From NCBI RefSeq assembly GCF_000430885.1, contig NZ_KE387266.1, positions 6,797-70,796 of the forward strand: 64,000 nucleotides of DNA, given 5' to 3'. This document shows, in pieces, positions 24,396 to 33,867 of the stretch. The first letter of the stretch is position 1; each line of letters starts with the position of its first letter. Made by a program: the position numbers and the translations under genes. The stretch is from Desulfotruncus alcoholivorax DSM 16058 (lineage in GTDB: Bacteria; Bacillota; Desulfotomaculia; Desulfotomaculales; Desulfallaceae). The notes beneath the pieces were generated by a model. That model was not told the origin of the DNA. It saw only the letters and a list, made by a program, of their open reading frames with translations, and made no database searches.

Positions 24396-25289
24396 TTGTC
24401 TTCTACCGGATCTGAAATTGCAGTAAAACCGCAGGGCACGGCACAAAGGACCAAAACCCGGGAACTGTGGCGGCGCCTGAAAAAGGATAAATTTGCAGTT
24501 GCGGGTGGTATTGTTTTATTAACTGTTATTATTCTCGGCATTGCCGCCCCGCTCTTAACATCATATAACCCTTATGATGCCGTACTGGACCAGCGCCTGT
24601 TGCCCCCTGGAACCGGTGGGCACCTGTTGGGAACTGATCAAATGGGGCGCGACTTATTGACCAGACTGTTTTACGGGGCACGAATATCCGTGATGGTCGG
24701 TTTTGTTGCCGTGGCCATAGCGCTCTTTTTCGGTATTATTGTGGGTCTTTTCGCGGGTTATTACGGAGGGCTGGTTGACACCATTTTTATGCGGGGTATT
24801 GATATACTTATGGCCTTTCCATACGTGCTGTTGGCTATTGCCATTATCGCCGCTTTGGGGCCGGGCTTGTTCCAGGCGATGATTGCCATTGCTATCGTCG
24901 GGATACCTTATTATGCCAGGATAGTGCGGGGTACCGTACTTTCTTTGCGGGAAAAGGAATTTGTGGAAGCTGAAAAAGCACTCGGTGCCGGTAACCTGAG
25001 AATTATCTTTAAACATATTCTGCCTAATACTATGGCCCCTATCATCGTAGCGGCCACCCTTGACGTGGGCTGGATGATCATTGCGGCAGCCGGGCTTAGC
25101 TTTCTGGGGCTGGGCGCTCAGCCACCAACCGCCGAGTGGGGGGTGATGCTGAGCGAGGGGCGTAACTTCCTGCGTGTAGCGCCCTGGGTTTCCATATTCC
25201 CGGGCCTGTGTATATTTATAGTGGTGTTATCATTAAACCTGTTGGGGGACGGATTGCGGGATGCGCTCGACCCCAGGTTAAAAGAATAG
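24396..25289 (+). CDS. dppC: Peptide ABC transporter permease (DppC type)
   Basis: 297 aa from TTG at 24396, preceded by GAGGGAGGTG. The open frame reaches back to 24336 without a site. The N-terminal OppC_N helix is followed by HLLGTDQMGRDLLTRLFYGARIS, and the EAA loop is VEAEKALGAGNLRIIFKHILPNTMAPIIV, all typical of DppC/OppC. It begins 14 bases after the dppB stop. Confidence 0.93.
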   Translation: MSSTGSEIAVKPQGTAQRTKTRELWRRLKKDKFAVAGGIVLLTVIILGIAAPLLTSYNPYDAVLDQRLLPPGTGGHLLGTDQMGRDLLTRLFYGARISVMVGFVAVAIALFFGIIVGLFAGYYGGLVDTIFMRGIDILMAFPYVLLAIAIIAALGPGLFQAMIAIAIVGIPYYARIVRGTVLSLREKEFVEAEKALGAGNLRIIFKHILPNTMAPIIVAATLDVGWMIIAAAGLSFLGLGAQPPTAEWGVMLSEGRNFLRVAPWVSIFPGLCIFIVVLSLNLLGDGLRDALDPRLKE

Positions 25290-25300
25290 GAGGAATATTG

Positions 25301-26173
25301 ATGAGGATACCCCGCAAACTGGTTGCCACATTCTCAATTTGTGGTTACGACCCGGCATCCGGGGAAATAGGGGTGGCGGTTCAATCCAAATTCCTGGCGG
25401 TTGGGGCCGTGGTGCCCTGGGTCAAAGCCGGTGTTGGGGCAATTGCCACCCAGTCATGGGCCAATACCAGCTACGGGCCTGATGGGCTTAAATTGTTGGA
25501 AGAAGGACTTTCACCCCGGGAAGTCATTGAAAGACTAACCGGAAGTGATGAAGGGCGTAATCTGCGGCAGGTGGGGATAATAGACGCCAAAGGCCGATCG
25601 GCGTCCTATACCGGTACGGAATGTTACCCCTGGGCCGGTGGCTTGGCCGGTGAAAATTTTGCCTGCCAGGGAAATATACTGGTTGGCGCTGAAACAGTCC
25701 GGGCCATGGCCGAAACTTTTAATTCAGTGCGGGGTGACCTGGCTGAAAAGTTGCTGGCGGCCCTGGACGCAGGCCAGCAAGCCGGGGGGGACAGCAGGGG
25801 GAAACAATCGGCCGCCCTTTACGTGGCCAAGGAAAAGGGCGGTTATGGGGGATACAACGATAGATATATTGATTTACGTGTGGACGATCATCCCGACCCC
25901 ATCAAGGAATTGATACGCATTCATGGCTTGTATAAGCTGTACTTTTATAAGACTGTGCCGGATAACATTATCACCATAGAAGGCCCACTAATCACTGAGA
26001 TTCAGGAATTGCTAAATAAATGGGGATATCCAACTCCGGTTAACGGTGTTGTAGATGTCCAATTTAACGAAGCTCTAAAAACTTTTTATCTAACCGAAAA
26101 CTTTGATGAGCGGATATGTGATGACGGATATATTGATAAAGAGGTATTGGCTTTTATGAGGCGGAAGTCTTAA
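25301..26173 (+). CDS. DUF1028 protein with C-terminal peptidoglycan-binding-like part
   Basis: 290 aa from ATG at 25301, with AGGAGG seven bases upstream. Residues ~8-215 are the DUF1028 domain (FSICGYDPASGEIGVAVQSKFLAVG...GVGAIATQSWAN..YG), an Ntn-hydrolase-like fold whose activity is unproven. The remainder (PLITEIQELLNKWGYPTPVNGVVDVQFNEALKTFYLTENFDER) resembles a short peptidoglycan-binding repeat often found at the end of this family. No signal peptide. It ends a peptide-transporter operon, an arrangement seen repeatedly for DUF1028, which suggests a role in hydrolysing the imported amide or peptide. Confidence 0.85.
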   Translation: MRIPRKLVATFSICGYDPASGEIGVAVQSKFLAVGAVVPWVKAGVGAIATQSWANTSYGPDGLKLLEEGLSPREVIERLTGSDEGRNLRQVGIIDAKGRSASYTGTECYPWAGGLAGENFACQGNILVGAETVRAMAETFNSVRGDLAEKLLAALDAGQQAGGDSRGKQSAALYVAKEKGGYGGYNDRYIDLRVDDHPDPIKELIRIHGLYKLYFYKTVPDNIITIEGPLITEIQELLNKWGYPTPVNGVVDVQFNEALKTFYLTENFDERICDDGYIDKEVLAFMRRKS

Positions 26174-26194
26174 AACGTTTTGAAACAAAAGTTT

Positions 26195-26246
26195 TTAAAA
26201 GCTGCCGGCAGGCCCTTTCTTTCGGGGTCGTACAGGCAGCTTTTAG
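26195..26246. terminator. Bidirectional terminator
   Basis: AAAAGCTGCC (26197-26206) pairs with GGCAGCTTTT (26235-26244), and an inner GGCCC/GGGGTC adds pairs. It lies between convergent genes, with T-runs on both strands. Confidence 0.8.
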
Positions 26247-26257
26247 TTTGTGCTACT

Positions 26258-27466
26258 CTACCCCTCTGCGCGGTTTCTCCGGGCTAGTTCTTTTTTGCCT
26301 GGTAAAAATAAGGCCAGGATCAAGCCTGCTACCGGGAAAATCATCATTACCCGGAATACCGCGGGCAATCCCCAAAGGTCGGCGACGTAACCCAGCAACG
26401 TGGCGCCCACTCCGCCCATACCGATGGCAAAGCCCATGATTAATCCGGATGCAAGACCCACGTTATTGGGCAGGAGCTCCTGGCTGAAAACAACGGTTAC
26501 GGCAAATGTGGATATTATAATAAAGCCCAACAGGGCTACCACGGCAGGTGTCCAGTTGCTGCCAAGCCTAACGAAAAGGTACAACAGGGGAATCATTAAC
26601 GCCATGGAAGTAACCACAACATTCTTGAGTCCCCACCTGTCCGCCAGCGGGCCTCCTGTCAGTGTGCCGAAAGCGCCGGCAAACAAGAATACCGAAGTAA
26701 GTGTGGCTGCATACGTTTCGCTTCGGTGCAAGTAATGGACATAATACTGCGGCAAAAAAGTAACCAGCCCGAAATGAACCCAGGAGCGCATAATTACAAC
26801 CAGCATCAAAATTATTACAGGTAAAAGCAATTTAAAAGTTAACGGGTCTGCCGGCTTGGATAAATGACTTTGGCTTTGATCTTCAACGGGTGCCATGTCT
26901 TTTTTAGGCCCTGTTCCAGTTATTGTGGAAAGGTAAAACAGGAGTATTAAAGCCATTAATCCGTTTAATGCAAAGAAACCGGTTGAGCCCCTTAACCCGG
27001 CCAAACCAAAGAAATAAGTGGCCAGCACCGGCCCGGCGGCAAACCCGGCGTTACCTCCCACGGAAAATATTGACATGCCGGTGGCCTTGCGCGGCCCGCT
27101 GGCAAAACGAGAATATTTTGAGCTTTCAGGATGGTAGGCTGCAATTCCCAGGCCGCTGGCCAGAGCCGCCAAAAGCAGAATGTGGTAATTGGGGCTGAAG
27201 CCTGTCAAAGACATGCCCAGACCGGCCAGGAGGCATCCAGTTGGGATTAACCAGTAAGCGGTAAAACGATCGCTGAAAATGCCAAAAACGGGTTGAATTA
27301 CGGATGAACTCAAATTAAACGCCAGCATTACAATGCCTACCTGCAGTTGGGTGAGTGAAAAGGCTGGCTGTAAAAAAGCCAACATCATAGGTAATGCGCC
27401 CTGGTTTAGATCGGTTACGACGTGACCTATACCAAGCAGGGCCAGAACTTTTTTATTCATTTTCAT
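26258..27466 (-). CDS. MFS transporter, fosmidomycin-resistance (Fsr) type
   Basis: 402 aa, about 12 membrane helices. The N-terminal ALLGIGHVVTDLNQGALPMMLAFLQPAF and SSVIQPVFGIFSDRF match the Fsr subfamily of major-facilitator exporters, and SLTQLQVGIVMLAFNLSSS is characteristic. Relatives export fosmidomycin or other small compounds; the native substrate is unknown. Start at 27466, or the next Met two codons on. Monocistronic. Confidence 0.85.
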   Translation of the reverse strand: MKMNKKVLALLGIGHVVTDLNQGALPMMLAFLQPAFSLTQLQVGIVMLAFNLSSSVIQPVFGIFSDRFTAYWLIPTGCLLAGLGMSLTGFSPNYHILLLAALASGLGIAAYHPESSKYSRFASGPRKATGMSIFSVGGNAGFAAGPVLATYFFGLAGLRGSTGFFALNGLMALILLFYLSTITGTGPKKDMAPVEDQSQSHLSKPADPLTFKLLLPVIILMLVVIMRSWVHFGLVTFLPQYYVHYLHRSETYAATLTSVFLFAGAFGTLTGGPLADRWGLKNVVVTSMALMIPLLYLFVRLGSNWTPAVVALLGFIIISTFAVTVVFSQELLPNNVGLASGLIMGFAIGMGGVGATLLGYVADLWGLPAVFRVMMIFPVAGLILALFLPGKKELARRNRAEG

Positions 27467-27600
27467 TTTTCATACTCCTGGCATAAATTTTGGCACGAAT
27501 AGCTAACCTCAAAATTTAATTTCATTAAGTTTGGGTAATTTCCTTCCTGAATATCATTTAATATTTTAATTGCTTTGGGGTATGTACGGAAAAAAACATT

Positions 27601-27616
27601 TGTGTAATATTTCACT
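27601..27616. promoter_or_regulatory. CRP/FNR-like dyad before the SLC13 transporter
   Basis: TGTGTAATATTTCACT has the form TGTG-N8-CACA with one mismatch. Its centre lies about 61.5 bases before the start point predicted from the promoter at 27635-27663, the classic class I activator position. Confidence 0.55.
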
Positions 27617-27634
27617 GGTGGTGACAAAAAGTAG

Positions 27635-27663
27635 TTGCAATGGAATCAAGATTAGAATATAAT
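27635..27663 (+). promoter_or_regulatory. Sigma-70-type promoter
   Basis: TTGCAA (27635-27640), 17 bases, TATAAT (27658-27663). It points at the SLC13 gene starting 228 bases downstream. Confidence 0.65.
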
Positions 27664-27890
27664 ACAAGAAAGTTACATATTGCACAAACGAAAAAGCTTC
27701 TCCTGGGCCAACAATTATAAGGTTCAAAGGTTTAAATGGTAAAGGGGGGGATATATACATAACAGGCAAAGAGAAAAATGTAGTGCAAAGTTTAAAAGCA
27801 TAAGTGATCTAATTCACTAATTATTGCAAGTTATTTATTTAACAAGTTAGTTACTTTAAGCAAATTAATTTCGGAAGGGTGGGTGTAATA

Positions 27891-29399
27891 ATGAATAACA
27901 CCACACAAGCAACCGTTGGCGCACCCGTCGAGGTGTCCAAAATTAATAACCTGTCCGAAGAGTGGCGCAGAATAGCGTTTGCTTTGCTGGGAATAGGACT
28001 TTTTGCTTTATTTTACTTCTTGCCTCAGCTGCCTTCGGCAGTGGACCCATCGGGTAAGGTTTTTGAGCTGTCCAGGCAGGCTCAATTGGCCATAGGGCTG
28101 TTCCTGCTGGCAGGAATTTGGTGGGTATTCGAAGTAGTGCCCATTGGAGTAACAAGTATCGCCATCGGTGTTATCCAGGCTGCTTTTTCGATTCGTGGAG
28201 CAAAAGAGGCGTTTGCACCGTTTATGGATACTTCGGTTTTATTTATTCTCGGCTCGCTTTTGCTGGGCCTGGCGTTTACCAAGGCCGGTGTGACAACCAG
28301 GCTGGCCTTTAAGATGCTTTCAATAGCTGGCGAAGATTCAAGAAAAATATTACTGGGTGTGTTTTTGGTAACCACTGCGCTGACTCACTTAATGGCTCAC
28401 ACCGCTGTGGCGGCTGCAATGTTCCCTTTGATGCTGGTAATTTTAAGTCTGTACGGCAAGGAAGATGAGCCGAGCAACTTTGGTAAAGCGATGTTTATAG
28501 GCATGGCCTACGCTGCCGGTGCAGGCAGTATGATCACCCTGCTGGGTGCGTCTCGCGGACCCGTAGCCCTGGGATTTTTCCAGCAGTTTACCGGAAATAC
28601 GGTGGGTTTTATGCAATATTCCCTGATCATGGCACCTTTCGGATATTTCATGGTCATAGTAACCTGGTTCCTGCTGTGTTACGTGTTCTATAAGCCGGAG
28701 AAAAAACAAGTTGCCGGGCTGCGCAAAAAGGTTGATGAAATGTATGCACAACTCGGCCCTATGTCAGGTAAGGAAATTTTTGTTATAGTTTTGGCACTGG
28801 CTGTGATAACCGTCCTGGCGGTACAGCAATTTGTGCCGGCCCTAAAAGACATGAACAGGTGCATTCCCATGCTGGTCGCGGTGTTGATTATGTTCCTGAC
28901 CAAGTTGTTCACGGTGGAAGACCTGGAAAAGAATGTGCCCTGGAATATAGTTCTGCTGTTCGGCGGCGCAATGAGCATCGGTACTGTTCTGTGGGAAACC
29001 GGCGCGGCCGAGTGGATGGCGGTTCACTGGCTGGCCATGTTCCAAAATGCGCACTGGCTTGTATTCGTAACTGCAATCGCTTTTTTGGTAATAATCTTGA
29101 CCAACTTTATTATGAACGTTGCGGCTATCGCCATCACTTTACCGGTGGCACTGGTTATCGCCGGATACCTGCATGTTAACCCATATTTGATTCTCTTTAC
29201 TTCACTGGCCATGGCGGCACTGCCTTACATGCTGCTGGTGGGGGCCGCTCCCAATGCCATTGCATACCAGTCCAAACAGTTTACGCCCGGACAGTTCTTT
29301 ATGGTGGGTATTCCCTTCACCGTTCTGGCTCTGGTGACAGTGGCCATATTTGCTCTGGTGGTTTGGCCTCTAATGGGAATACCGGCTTTGGTGCCGTAA
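27891..29399 (+). CDS. SLC13/DASS-family anion transporter
   Basis: 502 aa from ATG at 27891, preceded by GGGTGGGTG with five bases spacing. About 12 helices. The two SNT-like signature regions are changed to LMAHTAVAAAMFPLML (~165) and LTNFIMNVAAIAITLPV (~405). The family moves sulfate or C4-dicarboxylates with Na+ or H+. In a sulfate reducer, sulfate uptake is attractive but unproven. An upstream CRP/FNR-like dyad links it to sat and to the transporter genes at 46489 and 49173. Confidence 0.85.
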   Translation: MNNTTQATVGAPVEVSKINNLSEEWRRIAFALLGIGLFALFYFLPQLPSAVDPSGKVFELSRQAQLAIGLFLLAGIWWVFEVVPIGVTSIAIGVIQAAFSIRGAKEAFAPFMDTSVLFILGSLLLGLAFTKAGVTTRLAFKMLSIAGEDSRKILLGVFLVTTALTHLMAHTAVAAAMFPLMLVILSLYGKEDEPSNFGKAMFIGMAYAAGAGSMITLLGASRGPVALGFFQQFTGNTVGFMQYSLIMAPFGYFMVIVTWFLLCYVFYKPEKKQVAGLRKKVDEMYAQLGPMSGKEIFVIVLALAVITVLAVQQFVPALKDMNRCIPMLVAVLIMFLTKLFTVEDLEKNVPWNIVLLFGGAMSIGTVLWETGAAEWMAVHWLAMFQNAHWLVFVTAIAFLVIILTNFIMNVAAIAITLPVALVIAGYLHVNPYLILFTSLAMAALPYMLLVGAAPNAIAYQSKQFTPGQFFMVGIPFTVLALVTVAIFALVVWPLMGIPALVP

Positions 29400-29433
29400 C
29401 CGTTGCTGAATTACAACTGAATTGCAACTGAGG

Positions 29434-29474
29434 AAAAAGCAAAGAACCCTGATGGGGTTCTTTTGCTTTTTTTC
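29434..29474 (+). terminator. Intrinsic terminator of the SLC13 gene
   Basis: AAAAAGCAAAGAACCC pairs with GGGTTCTTTTGCTTTTT, followed by more T, 35 bases past the stop. Confidence 0.85.
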
Positions 29475-29558
29475 TTCTTAATCGCAATAAGTTAACGGAA
29501 TAACAACTGGTTTTTATTAATAAGTATTAAGTAAAACAATTATTGGGGGATTTTAAAT

Positions 29559-30116
29559 ATGTCAAACACTACGACTAAAGACAGGGGCTGTGTTACTCCC
29601 GCCCTTTTCAAGTGTGCCTATCAGGCGCCGTACCCTGAGGTCCGGGTGGTAAAACCCAGTGCTTATTACGCCCAATTGTTGTTGGAGGATTATGCCGGTC
29701 AGGTAAGCGAAACAACCGCCATCACCCAGTATCTTTATCATCATTACGTACTGGAAAAAGAATACAAAGAAATAGCCGACCTGTTGTCATGTATAGCCCT
29801 TGTAGAAATGCATCACCAGGAAATGCTTGCCGATGTCATTATCAAACTTGGAGCTGACCCGCAATATAGGACCATAGGCCCAAACAACGTGGAAACATAT
29901 TGGAGCGCATCGTATATAACATACGGTACAGCTCTTTGTGACCGTATTTCAGCTGATATTGCCGGTGAGTGGTCAGCTATAGCCAACTACCGAAGGCACC
30001 AGAGCATCATTGATGACCCATATATTAAGGCTGTGTTGGAAAGAATCATCTTGGATGAAATGCATCACATTACGTTATTTAACCAGGTATTATATCAATA
30101 CTGCCGTCCGGTGTAG
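29559..30116 (+). CDS. Ferritin-like four-helix protein
   Basis: 185 aa from ATG at 29559; GGGGGA lies about ten bases upstream. Two pairs of helices carry carboxylate/His motifs: E52 and EKEYKE, then VEMHHQEMLADVI, AGEWSAIANYRRH and LDEMHHITLFNQVL. This E...ExxH...E...ExxH pattern is that of rubrerythrin/bacterioferritin-like di-iron proteins. There is no rubredoxin tail. The N-terminus has two Cys (GCVTPALFKC). A role in peroxide detoxification or iron handling is likely for a strict anaerobe. The nearest named relatives may be spore-coat or manganese-catalase-like proteins, so the exact subfamily is open. Confidence 0.8.
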   Translation: MSNTTTKDRGCVTPALFKCAYQAPYPEVRVVKPSAYYAQLLLEDYAGQVSETTAITQYLYHHYVLEKEYKEIADLLSCIALVEMHHQEMLADVIIKLGADPQYRTIGPNNVETYWSASYITYGTALCDRISADIAGEWSAIANYRRHQSIIDDPYIKAVLERIILDEMHHITLFNQVLYQYCRPV

Positions 30117-30155
30117 CGGCAGAACGGTAGCGGTACCGGTATCGAGGATAAGACT

Positions 30156-30205
30156 AAATAAATAATAAAAGCCCCACCAGGATATGGCCGGGCAGTTATT
30201 ATTAC
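30156..30205. terminator. Possible bidirectional terminator
   Basis: TAATAATAAAAGCCC and GGGCAGTTATTATTA form an imperfect stem between convergent genes (ferritin-like and YlbF). Confidence 0.4.
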
Positions 30206-30216
30206 TCATTTATTAT

Positions 30217-30567
30217 TCATTCTTTTTCATTTTTAATTTCGCTTGCTGTTTCTTTAATAATTTTCATGATCTGGTTCATCATTTCCTGGAAATTATTTTG
30301 GGCCTCGGAGAATTCTTTAATCGTTCTGTTTTCCATGAACTTCAGCTGAACATCCTCATATTCCCTGGTTTCTTCTTTAGTCAGGGTCTGTCCCTTTTTT
30401 TGTTTTTCCTTTTGCAACTGCTGAAGTTCGTGAAACCTTTTTAATAATGCCTGGGCATTGGGGTCGCCGATCATTGCATTTTCAGCTCTTTTAACTTCCT
30501 TGAACTCATCTGATTCCGTAATGCTTCTGCCAAGTTCAGCCGCTTTTTCAAAGACCAATTTAGACAA
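30217..30567 (-). CDS. YlbF/YmcA-family regulatory protein
   Basis: 116 aa from TTG at 30567, with GGGAGG about eight bases upstream. The frame is open further but lacks a site. All-helical, charged. Opening SKLVFEKAAELGRSITESDEFKEVKRAE and FHELQQLQKEKQKKGQTLTKEE fit the Com_YlbF domain. In Bacillus, YlbF-YmcA-YaaT bind RNase Y and affect competence, sporulation and biofilm. By analogy it may tune mRNA processing here. No partner gene is adjacent. Confidence 0.85.
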   Translation of the reverse strand: MSKLVFEKAAELGRSITESDEFKEVKRAENAMIGDPNAQALLKRFHELQQLQKEKQKKGQTLTKEETREYEDVQLKFMENRTIKEFSEAQNNFQEMMNQIMKIIKETASEIKNEKE

Positions 30568-30724
30568 TGGTACCGCCTCCCTTTCGGTTATGTTTAGGAC
30601 AATTAGTTCTAATATCCAATTATTGCACACAAATGTATTATAACATGTTAAAGTGTGTTGTCCAAAGTCGTGACGTGATTTTATCCTTTATGAGTTTATA
30701 TCCGGCCATTAATTGGGGACGAGT

Positions 30725-30766
30725 AAAAAGCGCTCAATAATGAAACTATTGGGCGCGCTTTTTTTT
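30725..30766 (+). terminator. Orphan intrinsic terminator
   Basis: AAAAAGCGCTCAATA pairs with TATTGGGCGCGCTTTTTTTT. No plus-strand gene lies upstream within the intergenic region. A half copy of the GGGGAC repeat (AATTGGGGAC, 30712-30721) touches its left side. It may shield the phosphatase gene from read-through or end a small transcript. Confidence 0.65.
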
Positions 30767-30846
30767 GAATAATGGTTTTGGGGGTTAACAAGAGACGGCA
30801 TTCTGATATAATTGATGTGTTAGAAAATTGTTGCGGGAGATGAATT

Positions 30847-31488
30847 ATGCCCAAAGACTATGTGTTATTTGATTTGGACGGAACTCTGCTCGACTCGCTG
30901 CCGCTGATCGAAAATTCATTCAGGTATACTTTTAAACAGTTTGGTATCCCCTGGCAAAACGGCGCGGTAATGAAGACCGTGGGCCTGCCCCTCAGAGAGG
31001 CTTGTAAGCAATTTGCAAGGGAGAAATGGCGGGAATTTTTTAATTGTTATATTCAGTACCAGTTGCAAATTCATGATGATTTTATCCGTGCTTTTCCAGG
31101 TACAACAACGGCACTGGCACAAATTAAAACCATGGTGAAAGGGATGGGGGTTGTGACTTCCAAGCGCCGGATCATGGCGGTGCGGGGAACTGAAGTAACA
31201 GGCTTGGATCAATTTTTTGAACACATTGTGTCGTTGGAAGATGTAGATAAACCCAAGCCCGATCCTCAGCCGGTGCAGCGCTGCCTGGAATTCTTTGGGG
31301 CAAGACCCCGGCAGGCGGTTTTTGTTGGAGATAGTTATTATGATATAGAATCAGGGCATAATGCCGGTGTTATTACGGTGGGGGTAACCTGGGGCATGGC
31401 GGCACGGGATGAATTGGAGGCAGCAGGCTCAGACTTCGTGGTAGACTCATGGAGCCAACTCATATCGGTTTTGAATGAAGTAAAGTGA
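30847..31488 (+). CDS. HAD-family phosphatase (PpaX/Gph-like)
   Basis: 213 aa from ATG at 30847, with GCGGGAGA upstream. Motif I FDLDGTLLDS is at residues 8-17, motif II VVTSKRR (~100), Lys in DKPKPDP (~137) and motif IV VFVGDSYYDIESG (~158). The alpha-helical cap follows motif I, as in phosphoglycolate and pyrophosphate phosphatases. Substrate not assignable. Monocistronic. Confidence 0.9.
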   Translation: MPKDYVLFDLDGTLLDSLPLIENSFRYTFKQFGIPWQNGAVMKTVGLPLREACKQFAREKWREFFNCYIQYQLQIHDDFIRAFPGTTTALAQIKTMVKGMGVVTSKRRIMAVRGTEVTGLDQFFEHIVSLEDVDKPKPDPQPVQRCLEFFGARPRQAVFVGDSYYDIESGHNAGVITVGVTWGMAARDELEAAGSDFVVDSWSQLISVLNEVK

Positions 31489-31523
31489 AATAATTTTACA
31501 AATTATCCCAGGTGCCTGACACC

Positions 31524-33437
31524 TCAGTCTGGAATCGTATCTGACAGTTCTACCCATTCAGTCAGATAGTTTTCCAGTTTCTTGCGTAATTCCTCCAGGT
31601 CTCTGTTTTTTTGCCGGTATGCTTCATGGTCGCCGTATACTTCCGGCTGGTATAATTCATTTTCTATTACCTTGATCTCTTCTTCCAGTGAGCAGATTAA
31701 ATCTTCTAATTCCGCATACCGGCGCAATTTGTTTCTTTCCTCACGTTGAACTTTTTTGCGGCGGAGGTAATTACTTTTCCCCTCCGTTACCGTTTTCTCT
31801 TCAGTTGAATCCAATGAGGCTAATTCTGTTTTTTTACTTCGATAATAGTCATAATCACCCTGGTAGCTTTGAATGCCGGTTTCGGTTAATTCAAAAACCC
31901 TGGTTGCTATCTTGTTAATAAAGTAGCGGTCATGAGAGATAAATAAGATCGTACCCCCAAAACCTGCCAGCGCCTCTTCCAGGGCCTCGTTGCTTAATAT
32001 ATCCAGATGATTGGTGGGTTCGTCCAGCAATAGTAAATTGGCCCGCCCGCAAATGAGTTTGGCTAAAGCAAGCCTTGATTTTTCACCGCCACTTAAATTA
32101 CCAACCAATTTATGGGCATCGTCACCTGTGAAAAGAAACTTGCCCAGTACGGTGCGCACGTCTTGCTCATTTAGTTCAGGAAAATCATCCCATAATTCAT
32201 TGATAACCTGTTTTTCGTAATTCAAGTTGGTCTGTTCCTGGTCGTAGTAATTTTCCTGGACATGATATCCCTTTCTGATTGTTCCAGACAGCGGTGCTAA
32301 AGCACCGGCTATGGTTTTTAATAATGTGGTTTTACCTGTTCCGTTAGGTCCCAGCAGGGCTATCCGCTCGCCACGGTAAATGGTAAAATTGATATTGCGG
32401 CTAACCGGTTTCCCGCTGTAGCCCACGCATAATTCTTTGACCATAAGAACTTCCTTGCCGCTCTGACGGGATGACTCCAAAGCTAATGAAATTTTACGAT
32501 TATCCGTTGTTGGTCTTTCCAGTGGCTTAATTTTATCAAGTAATTTTTGTTTGCTTTTGGCCCTGCCGGCTGTTGAAGCCCGGGCTATATTGCGGCGCAC
32601 AAAGTCCTCCAGGTGCGCAATTTCTTCCTGTTGCTTTTTGTATTGCTTGGCCCGGCGCTCCAATTCTTCTGCTTTAGCTGTCAGATAGCGTGAATAATTT
32701 CCGGTGTATCTGGTTAGGCTGCAAAACTCAAGTTCGTAGATGGTCTGCGCCAGGGTGTCTAAAAAGTAGCGGTCATGGGAGACTGTAAGAATTGCGCCTG
32801 GGTAAGACTGAAGAAATTTTTCAAGCCAACCCATGGTTTCCAGATCAAGGTAGTTCGTTGGTTCGTCCAGAATCAACACATTGGGCTTGGTCAAAAGCAA
32901 TTTCGCCAGCGCCAGCCTGGTCTTTTCACCGCCGCTTAAATTATCGACCGGTGTTTGATAGTAGTCTTCGGTAAATTTAAGGCCATGCAAAACGCTGCGC
33001 AGGGTAGCCTCATATTCATAGCCGCCGTTTCGACTAAAACTTTCGCGGAGAAGGGTATATTCCTCAGTGATCTTATTTAATAAAGCCTGGTTGGATGTAA
33101 CATTCGGCGCGCTCATTTTTTCTTCCAGAACTCTCAATTGGTTTTCCTGATGAATTAGCCCGGCAAATGCGTCAAGCATTTCATCCCAAACCGTGCGGTT
33201 GCATTCCTGCCCTCCGCCCTGGGCCAGGTAACCTATGCTAACGCATTTGGGGCGAATTATCTCACCTGCATCGGGCTGAAGGTTACCGGTAATGATTTTC
33301 AGCAAGGTGGTTTTTCCGGCGCCGTTACGGCCAACCAGTCCGACCCGTTCTCCTTCTCGTATGGATAATGTAGCGTCTTTCAACACGTCAACGCTGCCAA
33401 AAGATTTATAGATATGAGTTGCCTGTAAAACTATCAC
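31524..33437 (-). CDS. ABC-F family ATPase (translation factor type)
   Basis: 637 aa, GTG start at 33437. Two ABC domains: Walker A GRNGAGKTT (~37) and GPNGTGKTT (~360), signature LSGGEKTRLALA and LSGGEKSRLALA, and Walker B VLILDEPTNYLD and LLLLDEPTNHLD. The inter-domain linker is basic and helical (RAKQYKKQQEEIAHLEDFVRRNIARA). A C-terminal coiled coil (YAELEDLICSLEEEIKVIENELY) completes the Uup/YdiF-type layout. There are no membrane helices. ABC-F proteins act on ribosomes, relieving stalls, and some confer antibiotic resistance. Confidence 0.93.
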   Translation of the reverse strand: MIVLQATHIYKSFGSVDVLKDATLSIREGERVGLVGRNGAGKTTLLKIITGNLQPDAGEIIRPKCVSIGYLAQGGGQECNRTVWDEMLDAFAGLIHQENQLRVLEEKMSAPNVTSNQALLNKITEEYTLLRESFSRNGGYEYEATLRSVLHGLKFTEDYYQTPVDNLSGGEKTRLALAKLLLTKPNVLILDEPTNYLDLETMGWLEKFLQSYPGAILTVSHDRYFLDTLAQTIYELEFCSLTRYTGNYSRYLTAKAEELERRAKQYKKQQEEIAHLEDFVRRNIARASTAGRAKSKQKLLDKIKPLERPTTDNRKISLALESSRQSGKEVLMVKELCVGYSGKPVSRNINFTIYRGERIALLGPNGTGKTTLLKTIAGALAPLSGTIRKGYHVQENYYDQEQTNLNYEKQVINELWDDFPELNEQDVRTVLGKFLFTGDDAHKLVGNLSGGEKSRLALAKLICGRANLLLLDEPTNHLDILSNEALEEALAGFGGTILFISHDRYFINKIATRVFELTETGIQSYQGDYDYYRSKKTELASLDSTEEKTVTEGKSNYLRRKKVQREERNKLRRYAELEDLICSLEEEIKVIENELYQPEVYGDHEAYRQKNRDLEELRKKLENYLTEWVELSDTIPD

Positions 33438-33867
33438 TTTAATGAATCACTCCCACACGCATAAAGTTTACCCTATTTGTGCATTGAAGAAAAGTTTTAT
33501 CTAAATTTAGATGCTTTTTTCACAATCTGCAGGAAAAATTAAATTGGGCGTCGAAACAATCATAACATGACATTAGCTAGTGGGCAGGGTGTCCATTTTT
33601 AACCGGTTGCCCGCCTGGTTGTTTATTCTACAGAGGGATTGCCTTAAAACATTGCATATTGTATTAAGCCTTGGGCAACGGTATGCAATTGTAAAAAACA
33701 AACAGTAATTTAGGCGATATTTTTCGTGTATGAATGTGTTGCACTCCTCTGTTTAGAATGATAATATATTGCTAGTGCCAAAAAGCTTTTAACCCTAAAA
33801 ATATAATTAGAGATTTTTTAGGGGAGAATAAGAAAATTATATGCTAAATTTATGCGGAGGTGAGATT
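33438..33867. other. Divergent intergenic region before dsrC
   Basis: No gene found. It contains the promoter of dsrC (33739-33767) and an approximately 95-base leader ending in GCGGAGGTGAG. Confidence 0.6.
33739..33767 (+). promoter_or_regulatory. Sigma-70-type promoter of dsrC
   Basis: TTGCAC (33739-33744), 17 bases, TAATAT (33762-33767). Confidence 0.6.

Larger units (their letters stand above)
27467..27890. other. Divergent regulatory region before the SLC13 transporter
   Basis: No gene. It holds the TGTG-N8-CACA dyad at 27601 and a strong promoter (27635-27663), and leaves a ~220-base leader before the transporter start. Confidence 0.6.

Noticed and set aside
33438-33740. Small genes between the ABC-F gene and dsrC
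   Set aside because: Frames are short, without ribosome sites, and no residue pattern resembles a protein.
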